A stretch of DNA of 64,000 nt from Oasisia sp. SBJ-2009 (lineage: Eukaryota; Annelida; Polychaeta; Sabellida; Siboglinidae): contig OZ024861.1 of NCBI GenBank assembly GCA_964017155.1, positions 14,582,412 through 14,646,411 on the forward strand, given 5' to 3'. The translations under genes were made by a program, and so were the position numbers. Position 1 is the first letter of the stretch. Each line of letters begins with the position of its first letter. This document shows, piece by piece, positions 54,559 through 64,000 of the stretch. The notes under the pieces were generated by a model that was not told the origin of the DNA, did not search any database, and saw only the letters and a list, made by a program, of their open reading frames with translations.

Positions 54559-55209
54559 TCAGGATGGATTGTGAGTAAGAGTATAAAATGTTAAACTCTC
54601 CCTTGAGATGTGACTATACACCTCGCAGTCGTGTATATACGGTATTGGAGTACGACCACGTCTCTTGGTAGTGTATGTACGGTATTGAAGTAGGCACCAG
54701 CGTGGCCCATAGCCTTTCGCCAACGTATGGGAATTTACTAAGTCGACGACTACCGCAACAAATCGCTCCCTCTTCGACGTACACCGAACCGCGACGACGC
54801 CGAAGCGAATATCGAGCCATTTGCCTCGACAGTCGCCACTTAGTTTCACGACAAATTGCGTGTCTGCTGCCAGACCGACTCGCCGCCGCCGTGCGCAGTC
54901 ACACCTGGTTTCCATTTCTCGGTTCTTTGAGAACGGAACGCAGCAACTGCTAAATATATTAGAACAATATATTCTACGCAGTCTTCGATGGTCAGGCTTA
55001 ACAAGGATGCCCTACGAAACACGCAACTATCGTTTTATCGAGCCAGCAAGCCAGCCAGGCGAACAGAGCCCAACACTCGGCCGCTGACACGTCCGGAGGC
55101 GATGGCGGCGACGATGACGACGCTCACTCGCTCACTCGCTGGGCGGCGCCACGAGCGGGTGTACGGCTCCCCTCTGTTTCCAAAGTATATTTTATATACA
55201 TGTACATAA
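54559..55209. promoter_or_regulatory. CpG-rich block with overlapping short open frames; candidate promoter or first exon
   Basis: Sequence from about 54.7 to 55.17 kb is much richer in CpG than its AT-rich flanks. It holds GATGGCGGCGACGATGACG around 55100-55118, a YY1-like and possibly initiating context. Overlapping open frames of 64-118 codons occur on both strands (118 codons on the minus strand at 54559-54915; 92 at 54675-54953, 88 at 54821-55087 and 73 at 54988-55209 on the plus). None has a recognisable domain. High CpG content depletes stop codons on both strands, so the frames are likely by-products. A CpG-island promoter or first exon of an unseen gene is possible. Confidence 0.3.
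54631..54692 (+). repeat. Short direct duplication, 40-bp period
   Basis: GTGTATATACGGTATTGGAG at 54631-54650 recurs as GTGTATGTACGGTATTGAAG at 54671-54690, with two substitutions. It is a local tandem duplication within the CpG-rich block. Confidence 0.8.
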
Positions 55210-55977
55210 ACTAACCCTAAGCTTAGCATAAGTTATAACCCTAAATATCTCCCTACACTGCTAAACGTCGACGCCTCGACACAATACTGATGCTATGGTA
55301 ATCACAGAACTGCGGGGAGCCCACACTGATCAATTGTGTTTGTTTCAGTAATGAAAGTGATGTTGTATCATAACCTAGTGTGTATTTATGTAGATACGAT
55401 ATGTCAGGAGACGTTTGTCGGCTGTATGTTGTCGTTTTAATAATTATCTCAGAAAGTACAAGATCGCGCTAATGGCTATTACTATATCAACACAAGGACG
55501 CAAAATAAATGTTACTCGGTTACTAGAATAAGGTCAAGTTTCACATATATTGTGACTAGAACAATTTATCTAATCAATTGTCCACTGGATAGTTGGAACC
55601 ACCTACGTGAAATTAACAAATTTAATAAGTAGCAATGTTACACATTGTGAAATTACTGGTAGAATGTCAGCAAATCATCGTCCACGTTAATACGAATATT
55701 ACTGTTATTATTCATTACTGTTACATCAAAGTAATTGCATATATGTCATGTTCCTTGTCTGTATGTTTGGAAGTTGTATAGTGAGGAATATGGTGGCCGG
55801 CATTAGGTGGATATTGTGTAGGGGTCATGGGTTCGTCTCTTTAGTGTTATGTTTTGGTCTCTTACGTTCCTAGTTTGACGGATTTTATACATGTTTTGGT
55901 TGAACAGTCAGCTACATTGGTCAGTATATTTGGTTTTCTTCTTGTCGTTACTCATTTGACACTAGTTGGCTTCGAAT
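55210..55977. other. Spacer, no gene seen
   Basis: AT-rich unique sequence. Two isolated CTAACCCTAA/ATAACCCTAA words (about 55211 and 55236) resemble telomere repeats but do not form an array. Nothing else was recognised. Confidence 0.6.
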
Positions 55978-56272
<295 letters not shown>

Positions 56273-56281
56273 ACAAATCCA

Positions 56282-56345
56282 TCGGTTGGGCGACAATCTG
56301 TCGTCGTTTGGGCGACAAGTGTCGCCCTAACCCTGATATGTGGTG
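56282..56345. repeat. GGGCGACA motif cluster with perfect hairpin
   Basis: GGGCGACA occurs at 56288-56295 and 56310-56317, and its complement TGTCGCCC at 56320-56327 and again near 56345. The central pair forms an 8-bp stem with a 2-nt loop (56310-56327). A related CGGTTAGGCGACC lies near 56530. The cluster abuts the TA block. Its function is unknown. Confidence 0.7.
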
Positions 56346-56734
56346 TCGCCCTAATACTTTTGGTCCTGCGTTACTATAGCTTTCACTACAAAACAGTTTC
56401 AAGTTACTAATGAGCAAGAGCACGCATTCCTAAGCTTGTATTAATACATTTTATTTCTGAAAGTACTCAAATTTAATTATTATAAAGATTTTAAAAATTG
56501 GAGTGGATATGTTTGTTTTGATAAATGTATCGGTTAGGCGACCCGGCTTATTGTTTAAATAAAACAATAAATCTTATGTATGTTATATGTGTCTTTAGCA
56601 GGGATGTTCTACAATACAACATATTATCACATAGATGAACTTATCTTGTGATATACAAACAATGTTTGTGTTATTTCATCAAAACAGTAGAGCAAACGTA
56701 TTTTTTGGTTCGCTGAGGTTGTCATGCGCACTAG
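56346..56734. other. Spacer, no gene seen
   Basis: AT-rich sequence with no ORF above 65 codons that looks coding and no RNA gene or repeat recognised. Confidence 0.55.
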
Positions 56735-56953
56735 CTACAAATTATGCTCCGCCCACTCGGTAAGGTCAAGGACGGCCTGCAAATGTTTCTTTGGAACTTT
56801 TAGTTTAAGATCTAAAATTACAGATTCTATCTCAGTTAACTTCGAGCCACGGGCACACCGCAAAATGATCTGCTTACAGCAGGGCCTGGTATGGATATGG
56901 AAGTCGATACGGATAATTAAATCGCTTCGTTGATACATTTGACGACTGGCTCA
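56735..56953 (-). other. Unidentified short open frame, possible retroelement remnant
   Basis: A minus-strand frame of about 72 codons (67 from its ATG at 56938) is open between a TGA and a TAG. Its C-terminal half (LKLKVPKKHLQAVLDLTEW) has a Leu/Lys spacing that loosely recalls the linker after the reverse transcriptase palm in DIRS-like or other LTR-type elements. I see no catalytic motif. The resemblance is weak and may be chance. Confidence 0.15.
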
Positions 56954-57207
56954 TGTCGATGGCATGGCCATGGGCGTACTCAACATAAACGGCGAAGCCG
57001 AAGGACGCATTGCAAATAATACACATGTGATGTGTTCTATTAGTATTAATTTATCAATTGTTCATCAATTTAAAGTGTGAATATGTCACTTATGTATTCG
57101 GTTGATTATTCCATGTACCTTTTAAAGTGTTATTGTAAATAATGTCCATGACAAGGTGGCCAAGTGAGGGCGTGTTTGTTTATATGTCAAATTTATGTTG
57201 ATTATCG
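56954..57207. other. Spacer, no gene seen
   Basis: AT-rich sequence; nothing recognised. Confidence 0.5.
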
Positions 57208-57577
57208 ACTTAACTGGCCTAAATTATTACGGCCTTTTAAAATCGTGTTTTAACCTTATATCGATGTGTATGTGTTCGCAATGTGATTCTACATCACTTC
57301 CGGTACAAAGAAGTCAGATTAAACTATTTTCATTCGTGTTTTAGAACAATTTAAACAGCACCAGAAGCGCGGAGCCGGAGGCGATTTCTTTCGACTCGGC
57401 GTGTTTAAATTGTTCTAAAACACAAATTAAAATAGTTTAATATAACTTCTTTGTACTAGAAGTGATGTAGAATCGCATTGCGAATACATACACATCAACA
57501 TAAATAAGGTGAATAAACGGTTTAAAAACTTAAAAGGCCGTAATAATTTAGGCCAGTATCGGACTATTGAGTTAAGT
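57208..57577. mobile_element. Fold-back element, ~170-bp inverted arms with 46-bp GC-rich centre
   Basis: The left arm (57208-57356) and right arm (57403-57577) are imperfect inverted copies. Aligned stretches include a perfect 24-bp match (57216-57239 against 57531-57554), GATGTGTATGTGTTCGCAATG against CATTGCGAATACATACACATC, and TTAGAACAATTTAAAC against GTTTAAATTGTTCTAA. The centre (57357-57402) is GC-rich (GAAGCGCGGAGCCGGAGGCG). No coding capacity. The structure fits a non-autonomous fold-back/MITE-type DNA transposon; a target-site duplication could not be identified. Confidence 0.75.
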
Positions 57578-57825
57578 ATAAGATTACCGTTACCGTTATA
57601 GTACCCCGAAAATTAGTGCTACTGGGCAGTGCCTTTCTTTTCATGACAAATCTAGACATTATGATTATTAATTTGTATGTGATAAAATAAATAGTGTCTC
57701 ATTAGCAGAATTAGTATTGGGCTATTACTACAGTTAATCCCCCTGTTGTGGTTCACAATAATAATAATAGGTGGTGATATTTAAAAATAATAATATTATT
57801 TTATCCTGGTCCTGGAGCAAGCAAA
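57578..57825. other. Spacer, no gene seen
   Basis: AT-rich sequence with short AATAATAAT runs; nothing else recognised. Confidence 0.5.
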
Positions 57826-57939
57826 TCAATGACAATGTCAATGACAATGACAATGACAATGACAATGACAATGACAATGACAATGACAATGACAATGACA
57901 ATGACAATGACAATGACAATGACAATGACAATGACAATG
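57826..57939 (+). repeat. (ATGACA)n hexanucleotide microsatellite
   Basis: About 18 copies of ATGACA run almost perfectly, with one ATGTCA variant near the left end. The minus strand reads as a Ser-Leu repeat in one frame. That frame is a microsatellite artefact, not a gene. Confidence 0.97.
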
Positions 57940-58329
57940 GGTGATAGTTGGTATTTTCTTTCAGAATTGTCACTACAAACTATCCAAAATGAAAAGTAAT
58001 GGTGTTTAAGCTGTTAGTAGTTTAACAGTGTCCCATGTGCAATATTTTGAAAATATTTCAGTTACTATTAAGATCTATGATTAAAACAATATAGGTTCAT
58101 TCCATGCCAAATCAACCAATATCCAGAAATCTTCCCAGGTTACCATCTCGAGTTTTAATGAAATTTCACACATGGTTATGTATAATATATACATAATATA
58201 ATTATATAGCTATCTAAATGATCGCTAAACGCAAACTGTTATAATTAAATTCGAATTAGTTATAAACTTATAGTTCATTGAGTACAGAGTCTGTTACACC
58301 TTTTCTTTGGCTTTGCAATCGCGACCGCA
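57940..58329. other. Spacer, no gene seen
   Basis: AT-rich sequence with a short imperfect palindrome ATGTATAATATATACATAATATAATTAT near 58177. No gene recognised. Confidence 0.5.
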
Positions 58330-59441
58330 GTAATATTTGTTTTTACGATTTTGGAATGCTAATATATTTCTTAATGTGTATGTTAATTTTCTGGATTCTG
58401 ATTTTTGTGTGCATTTATATGATAGTTTCAGAGTTACAAACACTCAAAAATGGGCGTTTGTTCACTTCAGAATAGCATTATTCATGTTTTGGGGTACAGC
58501 TACAACTTTCATCATCTACGACTACTATAAACATTCATCACATACCGTATAAATTACCTGTTTTGAAGTATATACCTCTCTAAAAGAAACCTCATCAGAA
58601 TAAGCACATGTGGCTGAATACACATGTGGCTGGGGTCCAAATATGACAAAGAAAATAATTGTTTTTAAAATAATGCCCTCATACCAAAGGTGGTTTGGCC
58701 ATGTGGGAATTTATCCAGCAATATGAGCTTTTAATATGATTAACATACGTATACTGTGGTAATTTATATCTTTGCCAAGTTTTAACTTGTCTCATATCAT
58801 TCAACTTCTACAAATTCCGAGTTTTTGTAATAAATCTTTGTCATGATTTTGGAATGCAGATAACTTTATTAATTTTGAAGTTACTATTCTACAATATGCA
58901 ACGTAACGTAACTCCTGTATGGGAAACTGGATTCTGAACTTATTTGGTTTTGATTATGTGATAATTTCAGAGTTACAAGCACCCAAAGTTGGGCGTTTGT
59001 TCACTCCAGAATTATATTTGTCATGTTTCGGGGTACGGATACAATCTGATCACTCATCACATACTATATATATATATTACCTGGTTTGAAATATATACCT
59101 ATAGGTCCTTCTCTAAAAGAAAGCTTTTCAGATTAAGCATACTATTCACGTGTGGCTGTGATCCAAATATGACAAGAATACATAAATTGCTAACAAAATG
59201 TCCTGATGCCAGAGGTGATTTGGCCATGTGGGCAATTAGCTAAAACATGATCTTTAATATGATTAATATACGTGCATATTTGCGAAGTTTGAACTTGTGA
59301 TCTGAAATCATTCAATTTCAAATAATGATGTGTTGATGATATTCCCTGTTCGGCACCCGAAAACATGTTAGGCAACTATTAATTAAGCACAAATCTATAT
59401 TTTCCAGTGAAGGTAGTTATTTTATTCATAAATTGCTAAAT
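58330..59441 (+). repeat. Two diverged tandem ~0.5-kb repeats (arm 1 of a long inverted repeat)
   Basis: Copy A (about 58330-58844) and copy B (58845-59350) align throughout. Shared landmarks: GATTTTGGAATGC (58347, 58845), TCAGAGTTACAA then GGGCGTTTGTTCACT (about 58427, 58968), TCCAAATATGACAA (about 58637, 59161), TTTGGCCATGTGGG (about 58696, 59219) and AATATGATTAA. Copies differ by many substitutions and small indels, so they are old. The tail to 59441 also has an inverted partner. I recognise no protein. The family is an undescribed interspersed or tandem repeat as far as I can tell. Confidence 0.8.
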
Positions 59442-59894
59442 AACTATATTTTAATCAAAAGTATTATTACATAACATGGAATGTATAAATATTCAAACAA
59501 TTCTCACAAAACAATGAGGTATCACTGTGATTGATTCCTATAACACTCGGTGGCTTGGTTGTCTGTCTGGCTTTGCTTGGGGGAAATGTCCACATAAAAC
59601 AGCCTCTGTGATAAAATAAATATCTGCAAATTCAGTTTTGTAGCAGGGAGTGATTGAAATATGATCTACTGTCAATCATTTACATTGACATCTGAGCCTA
59701 TTTTATTGAAGAAAGTGCTGTTGACATAAATAAAAACAATATAAATTTATCAAAATATTACAATGTCTATGCATTTAAATCTGACTCTAATTGCTAGGTC
59801 CAACTTTGATCTATGTCAAGCCCACGTAGTAGTGGCATTATTGCTTAAGACTAATTTATCATAATGGCAACTATTGCATCATCATTCTAAGTCT
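59442..59894. other. Spacer of the inverted repeat, no gene seen
   Basis: AT-rich unique sequence between arm 1 and the LINE fragment. Nothing recognised. Confidence 0.5.
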
Positions 59895-60340
59895 AATGTA
59901 ATGTGAACGTTAATGTGAATACTAAGCTTGTTAGTGTTGGTGATCATTCCTTCAATGTGATTGGACCTCAACTATGGAATTCACTGTCAATTCATATAAA
60001 GTGTGGTGGGAGCCTATCAATGTTCAAACAGACTCTAAACACGTACATGTTCAAAGCAGAATATTGCAACATTTTCTTTTCTTTCAGCCTTTACTATACT
60101 TTAACTCCTACGTGTTATCTACCCATTATTGTGTATATATGTAAATAGTGCTTAAATACATTTTATTCATTTTATTTATTGAAGTGATTAAAATGATTTG
60201 ACTGTTTTCATAACTATTATATAAGATTTTGGTTTTCTATTTATTGTGCTTATATATGTGCTATATAATGTTTAGGTTATTAGTCTTGTACTGCGCTTTG
60301 AGGGTATTATTGGAAATTGCGCTTTATAAAATTAACACAA
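59895..60340 (+). mobile_element. 5'-truncated L2/CR1-type non-LTR retrotransposon, 3' end
   Basis: An 81-codon frame (59903-60148, beginning at GTG) encodes HSFNVIGPQLWNSLSIHIK followed by a SLSMFKQTLNTYMF segment. This matches the conserved C-terminus downstream of reverse transcriptase in many L2/CR1/RTE-like LINEs (FSVAGPRLWNSLP, then SLxxFKxxLKTYLF). About 150 bp after the stop comes a tail with GCGCTTTGAGGG (60293) and GCGCTTTATAAA (60319), the direct-repeat 3' hairpin typical of L2-type elements. The RT and endonuclease domains are absent, so it is a dead 5'-truncated copy. It ends exactly where arm 2 of the inverted repeat begins. Confidence 0.82.
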
Positions 60341-61205
60341 TTTAAGCAATTTGCAAATAAAATAATAACTTTTTCTGGAAAATACTTATTTTTTATTGAT
60401 AGAGTTGGTTAGCTTGTTCCCTAGCACAATAAACACAACATTATTTAAAATTGAACGAATTGAGACAAGTTAATACTTGGCAAATATACTGGTAATACAT
60501 GTTTGCTAATCCTAGGAATGGATAAGAAAATAGGTAGTTGCCCACATGGCCAAATCACCTTTGGGAATAGTGCATTTTGTAACATTTTATATTTTATTAT
60601 CATATTTGGACCCCAGCCACACTTAAATATTATATTTGATTATGATAATCTTTCTTTTGAAGAAGCAAGCACCTGCAGGTATACCAGGTATAACATTTAG
60701 TATATGTATGTGACGAAAATCAAGTTGTAATAAAACCCAAAACTTGAAAAATATAATTCCTGATTGAATAAATGCCCAAATAGTTATGTCTATGACTCTA
60801 AAATATTACATAAATAGGAACAATAAATTCCGAATCCAGGTCTCCATATGGAAACTAGATTATGTAACAAATTTAATACAATAACTTAAAAATTAGGAAA
60901 GTTATTAGCATTCCAAATTCATAACAAATATTTACTGCAGATGTGAAATGTGAAAACAGGGGAATCAATACAACATTATCTGAAGTTGAATGAACTGAGA
61001 TCACACGTTGAAACTTTGCACATTACAGGTTTATATATATATGATTATGTTAAGCGTATAATATCCAAATCACAAATCACCTTTGACATAAGGGCATTTT
61101 TTAAAGAACAAGAACAACAAGATTTTTAAAAATAATGTTATTGTCTTGTCATATTTGGATTCCAGCACACGTTAATAGTAAGCTTGAATCTGATAAAACA
61201 GATAT
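60341..61205 (-). repeat. Inverted counterpart of the 58.3-59.4 kb repeats (arm 2)
   Basis: Read on the minus strand, this stretch repeats the 58.3-59.4 kb landmarks in order: ATTTGGAATGCTAA (near 60915), GATTCGGAATTTATTG, TGGGGTCCAAATATG (near 60604), CCAAAGGTGATTTGG with GGCCATGTGGGC (near 60540), then TATTTTCCAG and TTTGCAAATTGC (near 60350). A further partial copy lies at about 60970-61205. Together with arm 1 it makes an inverted repeat of about 0.9-1.1 kb around a 0.9-kb spacer containing the LINE end. The 65-codon frame at 60503-60700 lies inside and is not a gene. Confidence 0.75.
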
Positions 61206-61337
61206 AACTGGTCCGCTATTCACTCAACCATAACTTTATAGCTAATTGGAATTTGGCACTGTAAGTGTGCATGTAGTCATCATTTATACGGGTGCACATG
61301 TGAGTGAAATTTCACCTCTGGTTGAGTTGGTGCAGTA
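61206..61337. other. Short spacer between repeats
   Basis: Unique AT-rich sequence; nothing recognised. Confidence 0.5.
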
Positions 61338-61764
61338 GCCAGTCCTCAGGCTCAGGACTTCTCAAGCCACATTACTCTCCTGGCAGATACCGGTACTTCC
61401 AATTGGACACCATATCCATTTTTAGGAAGCTTTCAGTCATGCTACAGTTAATGTACAAAAACTGTTCATACAAAAATATCCACTAATGTTTATAATCAGG
61501 TATTAAATAATTAACACTGCAGCACAGTATTTGACCCAGTTTCTCTAAGTCCGATGCTTTTGACAGAAATCTAACTCAATGGTCCAGGGCTGCAATACTA
61601 CTAATACTACGAAGCTGTCATAGTCTATGCTCAGAATCTCAAAGACAATCAGTGGTACCTAGATGTCAGAAGCTGTTATCCATATCAGGGTTTATCTCTA
61701 TATTTTACTAGTCACACTCTGTTCAGATGACACTTTCTATTGGAATTCTACTGTATAGCGAACT
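61338..61764 (+). repeat. Left arm of a 2.2-kb element with long inverted repeats
   Basis: This arm is the inverted counterpart of 63124-63543. Matches include GCCAGTCCTCAGGCTCAGGAC at the outer end, CTCCTGGCAGA, TCAGTCATGCT, CTGCAGCACAG, TAAGTCCGATGCTTT, AACTGTCATAGTCTATG-like sequence and CTGTTCAGATG. The outer end carries a small hairpin (AGTCCT and AGGACT around 7 bp). The arms are diverged by substitutions and small indels, so insertion is old. Confidence 0.8.
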
Positions 61765-62330
61765 ATTTTATTAAAACTAAAGTGTTTTTTAACGTGTGTC
61801 AACACACACATAATCAGCTATATATCTACTAATTACAGGGCTATACGATAACATTTGGTTTTATCATGTATGTGCGACACTATGCGTGCATGGGTGTGCA
61901 TGTTTGCGTGAGTGCATACATGCATGTATGTGTGTGAGCACCAGCTGCATGTATGCGGCAAATTCTAAATTAATACAACTGATAGAACTGAAATGAAAGT
62001 ACAAAATATATAAACATTTTAGCTTCATCCGGGGACTGAAATGTCAACTTTTTGATTAAAATAAGATTGCCACCTAGACAATCCTGTCTAGATGGCAGGT
62101 GAGCAAAGAAGCTCATTTGTTAATCAGCAGTCCAGCTTACTTATCCAAGTGTAACGCTCGTTTTCTGAAGTTTATGTTGATTCTATTTTTAAACTAAACA
62201 TTCATGCTACTTGCACCCAAACCATTGGCAGACAATATATTCCTTTTATTTAGTCCTATGTAAAATTAGAACTTTCCGATTTTTAGTCTACACTGCTCCT
62301 TTATATAAGTAATTTCATATCCTCTGTTAA
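61765..62330. other. Inner spacer with degenerate TG/ATGC-rich simple sequence
   Basis: At 61870-61955 there is purine-pyrimidine alternating sequence (GTGCATGGGTGTGCATG, ATGCATGTATGTGTGTG). An imperfect hairpin, TGCCACCTAGACA against TGTCTAGATGGCA, lies near 62068-62096. No gene recognised. Confidence 0.6.
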
Positions 62331-62347
62331 TAATTTTGTCATTTTAG

Positions 62348-62585
62348 TGAGTCAGTCAACACATTCTTGAGTTTGTTTAATAATAGTAATAATGAATTAT
62401 TTTGCACCAATATCCTCGAAGATCATGCTCAGTGGCATGAAAAAACTAATGGATTAAGCAAACTTATAATTGTAAAACAATGCACGAGTCACCAATGGAT
62501 GGATGAAGATGCTAGGAAGCAAAGGAGGATAGGCAGCATTAAAGGAATATACAGCTTTAAAGAGATTTTAAAGGAGCTTAATTGA
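62348..62585 (+). other. Candidate terminal exon or transposon ORF remnant, 78 codons
   Basis: An open frame runs from a good acceptor-like site (AATTTTGTCATTTTAG ending at 62347) to a TGA at about 62583. Its composition looks protein-like rather than random: charged and hydrophobic residues alternate, with a His/Trp/Cys-containing middle (HAQWHEKTNGLSKLIIVKQC) and a basic patch (DARKQRRIG). The internal frame opens at a TTG, so without splicing it lacks an ATG near its start. I do not recognise the family. It lies between the long inverted arms, so it could be part of that element's old protein. Low certainty. Confidence 0.3.
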
Positions 62586-62722
62586 AAGCATTTGATCAGG
62601 GATCCAATATAAAATAGTTATATGATCCTAAATGTTATCAAATACAGCTGTAACTTAATAAGTATGGCAGTGTCGCCAATAACAAATTTGTTTCTCGCAT
62701 ATTGAATTAGTCAGCAAATTAA

Positions 62723-62854
62723 TTGGCCAGAAATGTGTATACTACTGTGACACTGAAGAGGAAATCCTTTCAAACATTACATGATCTTGGACATCCTCTA
62801 AATGCAGCTTTTCAAAAACTTCCACCAGGTAGACACATGAAAGTGCCATTATAG
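62723..62854 (+). other. Short protein-like open frame, 43 codons
   Basis: The frame runs between an in-frame TAA and a TAG. It encodes KRKSFQTLHDLGHPLNAAF followed by a Pro/Arg segment (QKLPPGRHMKVPL). The composition looks like a genuine protein fragment, but no start codon or splice site is clear and no family is recognised. It lies 138 bp after the previous candidate, within the same inverted-repeat element. Confidence 0.22.
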
Positions 62855-63123
62855 GAAGGACAAATCAGTTTAAGAAAGTGTTCATTCCCTGTGCCATTGT
62901 AGTTATAAATGCTAGTCTTAATTAAGTAAACTTTAAAAAAAACATTGTCTAATATTGTTTGATTAATTAACTATTATTTTACTGCTCTTTATGATGTGTT
63001 TTATTACATTTCACTTCTGCCATGTTGTCTGATGTGTGGCTTTATTAAATAAATTATATTTATTTATTTTATTAAAAAAAACATTTTTACTGCTATTTAT
63101 GATATACTTCACATATACGTGTA
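62855..63123. other. Inner spacer, no gene seen
   Basis: Strongly AT-rich sequence with AATAAATTATATTTATTTATTT near 63050 and A runs. Nothing else recognised. Confidence 0.5.
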
Positions 63124-63556
63124 CATTCACTATACACTAAAATCCCAATAGGAAGTGCCATCTGAACAGGTTGTGACCAGAAAAATATGGAGATAAACCT
63201 GACATGGAGATCAGCTACTAACATTAAGTATTACTGATTTGTTTTTGAAATTCTGGGTATAGACTATGACAGTTTGTTAGTTTTGCAGGGACCATTGTGG
63301 TGATTCATAGATTTAGATTGTTATATAAAGCATCGGACTTAAAGAATCTGCGTCAAATCCTGTGCTGCAATGTTAAGTATTTGACAGTGCCAGTACCTGG
63401 CTATGGACACTGGTGGATATTTATGTGTGAACAGTCTTCATGCATTAATTGCAGCATGACTGGATGCCTCAATATGGTGTTTAATTGGACATGTCTGCCA
63501 GGAAAGTAAAGTGATTTGAGGTGTCCTGAGCCTGAGGACTGGCATAAAACTGACTC
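63124..63556 (-). repeat. Right arm of the 2.2-kb long-inverted-repeat element, abutting the gap
   Basis: This is the minus-strand counterpart of 61338-61764, ending at GTCCTGAGCCTGAGGACTGGC (63523-63543) with weak similarity a little beyond. The 70-codon open frame at 63297-63509 lies wholly inside the arm and is not supported as a gene. Confidence 0.8.
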
Positions 63557-63563
63557 TATATGC

Positions 63564-63763
63564 NNNNNNNNNNNNNNNNNNNNNNNNNNNNNNNNNNNNN
63601 NNNNNNNNNNNNNNNNNNNNNNNNNNNNNNNNNNNNNNNNNNNNNNNNNNNNNNNNNNNNNNNNNNNNNNNNNNNNNNNNNNNNNNNNNNNNNNNNNNNN
63701 NNNNNNNNNNNNNNNNNNNNNNNNNNNNNNNNNNNNNNNNNNNNNNNNNNNNNNNNNNNNNNN
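63564..63763. other. Assembly gap, 200 N
   Basis: Exactly 200 unknown bases. Round lengths are conventionally placeholders, so the true distance is not known. The open frames that appear to cross it are artefacts. Confidence 0.99.
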
Positions 63764-64000
63764 TAAAACTCAATGGAGAGAGTCTGACATTGTTGAATCT
63801 AATCGGTGTTATACCCCACGCACATTGACTTGCATCGTGCATAAAAAGTACCCGAATGTCGCACTGGCCGTCGTACCATAACAAAACTGTAGTCCTATGT
63901 GTGTGTACCTTATTGCGAAATAGGCTAGCGCAAGTAAAACATTGAAAGAACGAAGTAAAAGTGGAAGAAAGCGCCTCCCCCCCCCCAGTTTGCTTAGATC
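63764..64000 (-). repeat. Partial macrosatellite copy in inverted orientation
   Basis: On the minus strand this matches unit 1 from about 1282 to 1524, including the G tract (10 here) and a T5 tract. It differs by about four substitutions not seen in the forward array: CAAACTGGGG for CATAATGGGG, CAGTTTTGTTATGG for CAGTTGTGTTATGG, and CTCTCCATTG for CTCTGCATTG. It has the TTGAGTTTTA allele of units 1-8. It continues past the window. Confidence 0.96.

Noticed and set aside
55211..55246. Telomere-like AACCCTAA words
   Set aside because: There are only two isolated copies in AT-rich sequence, with no array.
57734..57973. 79-codon minus-strand frame rich in Ser-Leu
   Set aside because: It is translation of the ATGACA microsatellite.
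63297..63509. 70-codon plus-strand frame near the right edge
   Set aside because: It lies entirely inside the right inverted arm, and the homologous left arm has accumulated indels, so there is no sign of coding constraint.
63438..63884. Open frames crossing the N gap on both strands
   Set aside because: The unknown bases contain no readable stops, so the frames are meaningless.

Overview
This is eukaryotic, almost certainly metazoan, DNA. It has no bacterial-style gene layout. It is rich in tandem repeats and microsatellites, and it carries the 3' end of an L2/CR1-type LINE retrotransposon. An aquatic invertebrate is a reasonable guess, but the species cannot be fixed from the sequence. I recognise no intact conventional gene.

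Positions 1-54237 form one head-to-tail macrosatellite array. Its monomer is about 2.25 kb: 24 complete units plus a 722-bp partial unit at the left edge, all in the same orientation. Two adjacent units (34476-38498) share the same 236-bp deletion. Neighbouring units differ by a handful of substitutions and by the length of a G homopolymer (10-19). Every unit has a TATA-like box, an E-box and a compact CpG-dense block with ETS, CRE and YY1-type motifs, so each looks like a promoter-bearing cassette. It also has several overlapping open frames with no recognisable domain. The common variants inside those frames all change amino acids, and the longest frame is open in 7 of 24 units, close to chance. 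I therefore do not call the frames genes. Variants are nested from left to right, which suggests a history of serial local duplication.

Positions 54238-63563 are a non-satellite spacer of about 9.3 kb, unusually rich in inverted repeats. In order it holds: a CpG-rich block with short open frames (54.6-55.2 kb); a TA microsatellite (56.0-56.3 kb); a fold-back element with ~170-bp arms (57.2-57.6 kb); a hexanucleotide array (57.8-57.9 kb); two tandem ~0.5-kb repeats and their inverted counterpart flanking a LINE 3' end (58.3-61.2 kb); and a second long inverted repeat with ~425-bp arms (61.34-63.55 kb) enclosing two short protein-like open frames.

Positions 63564-63763 are a 200-N scaffold gap. 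Beyond it, 63764-64000 is a slightly diverged copy of part of the same macrosatellite in the opposite orientation. The spacer is therefore bracketed by converging satellite sequence, unless the join is an assembly artefact.
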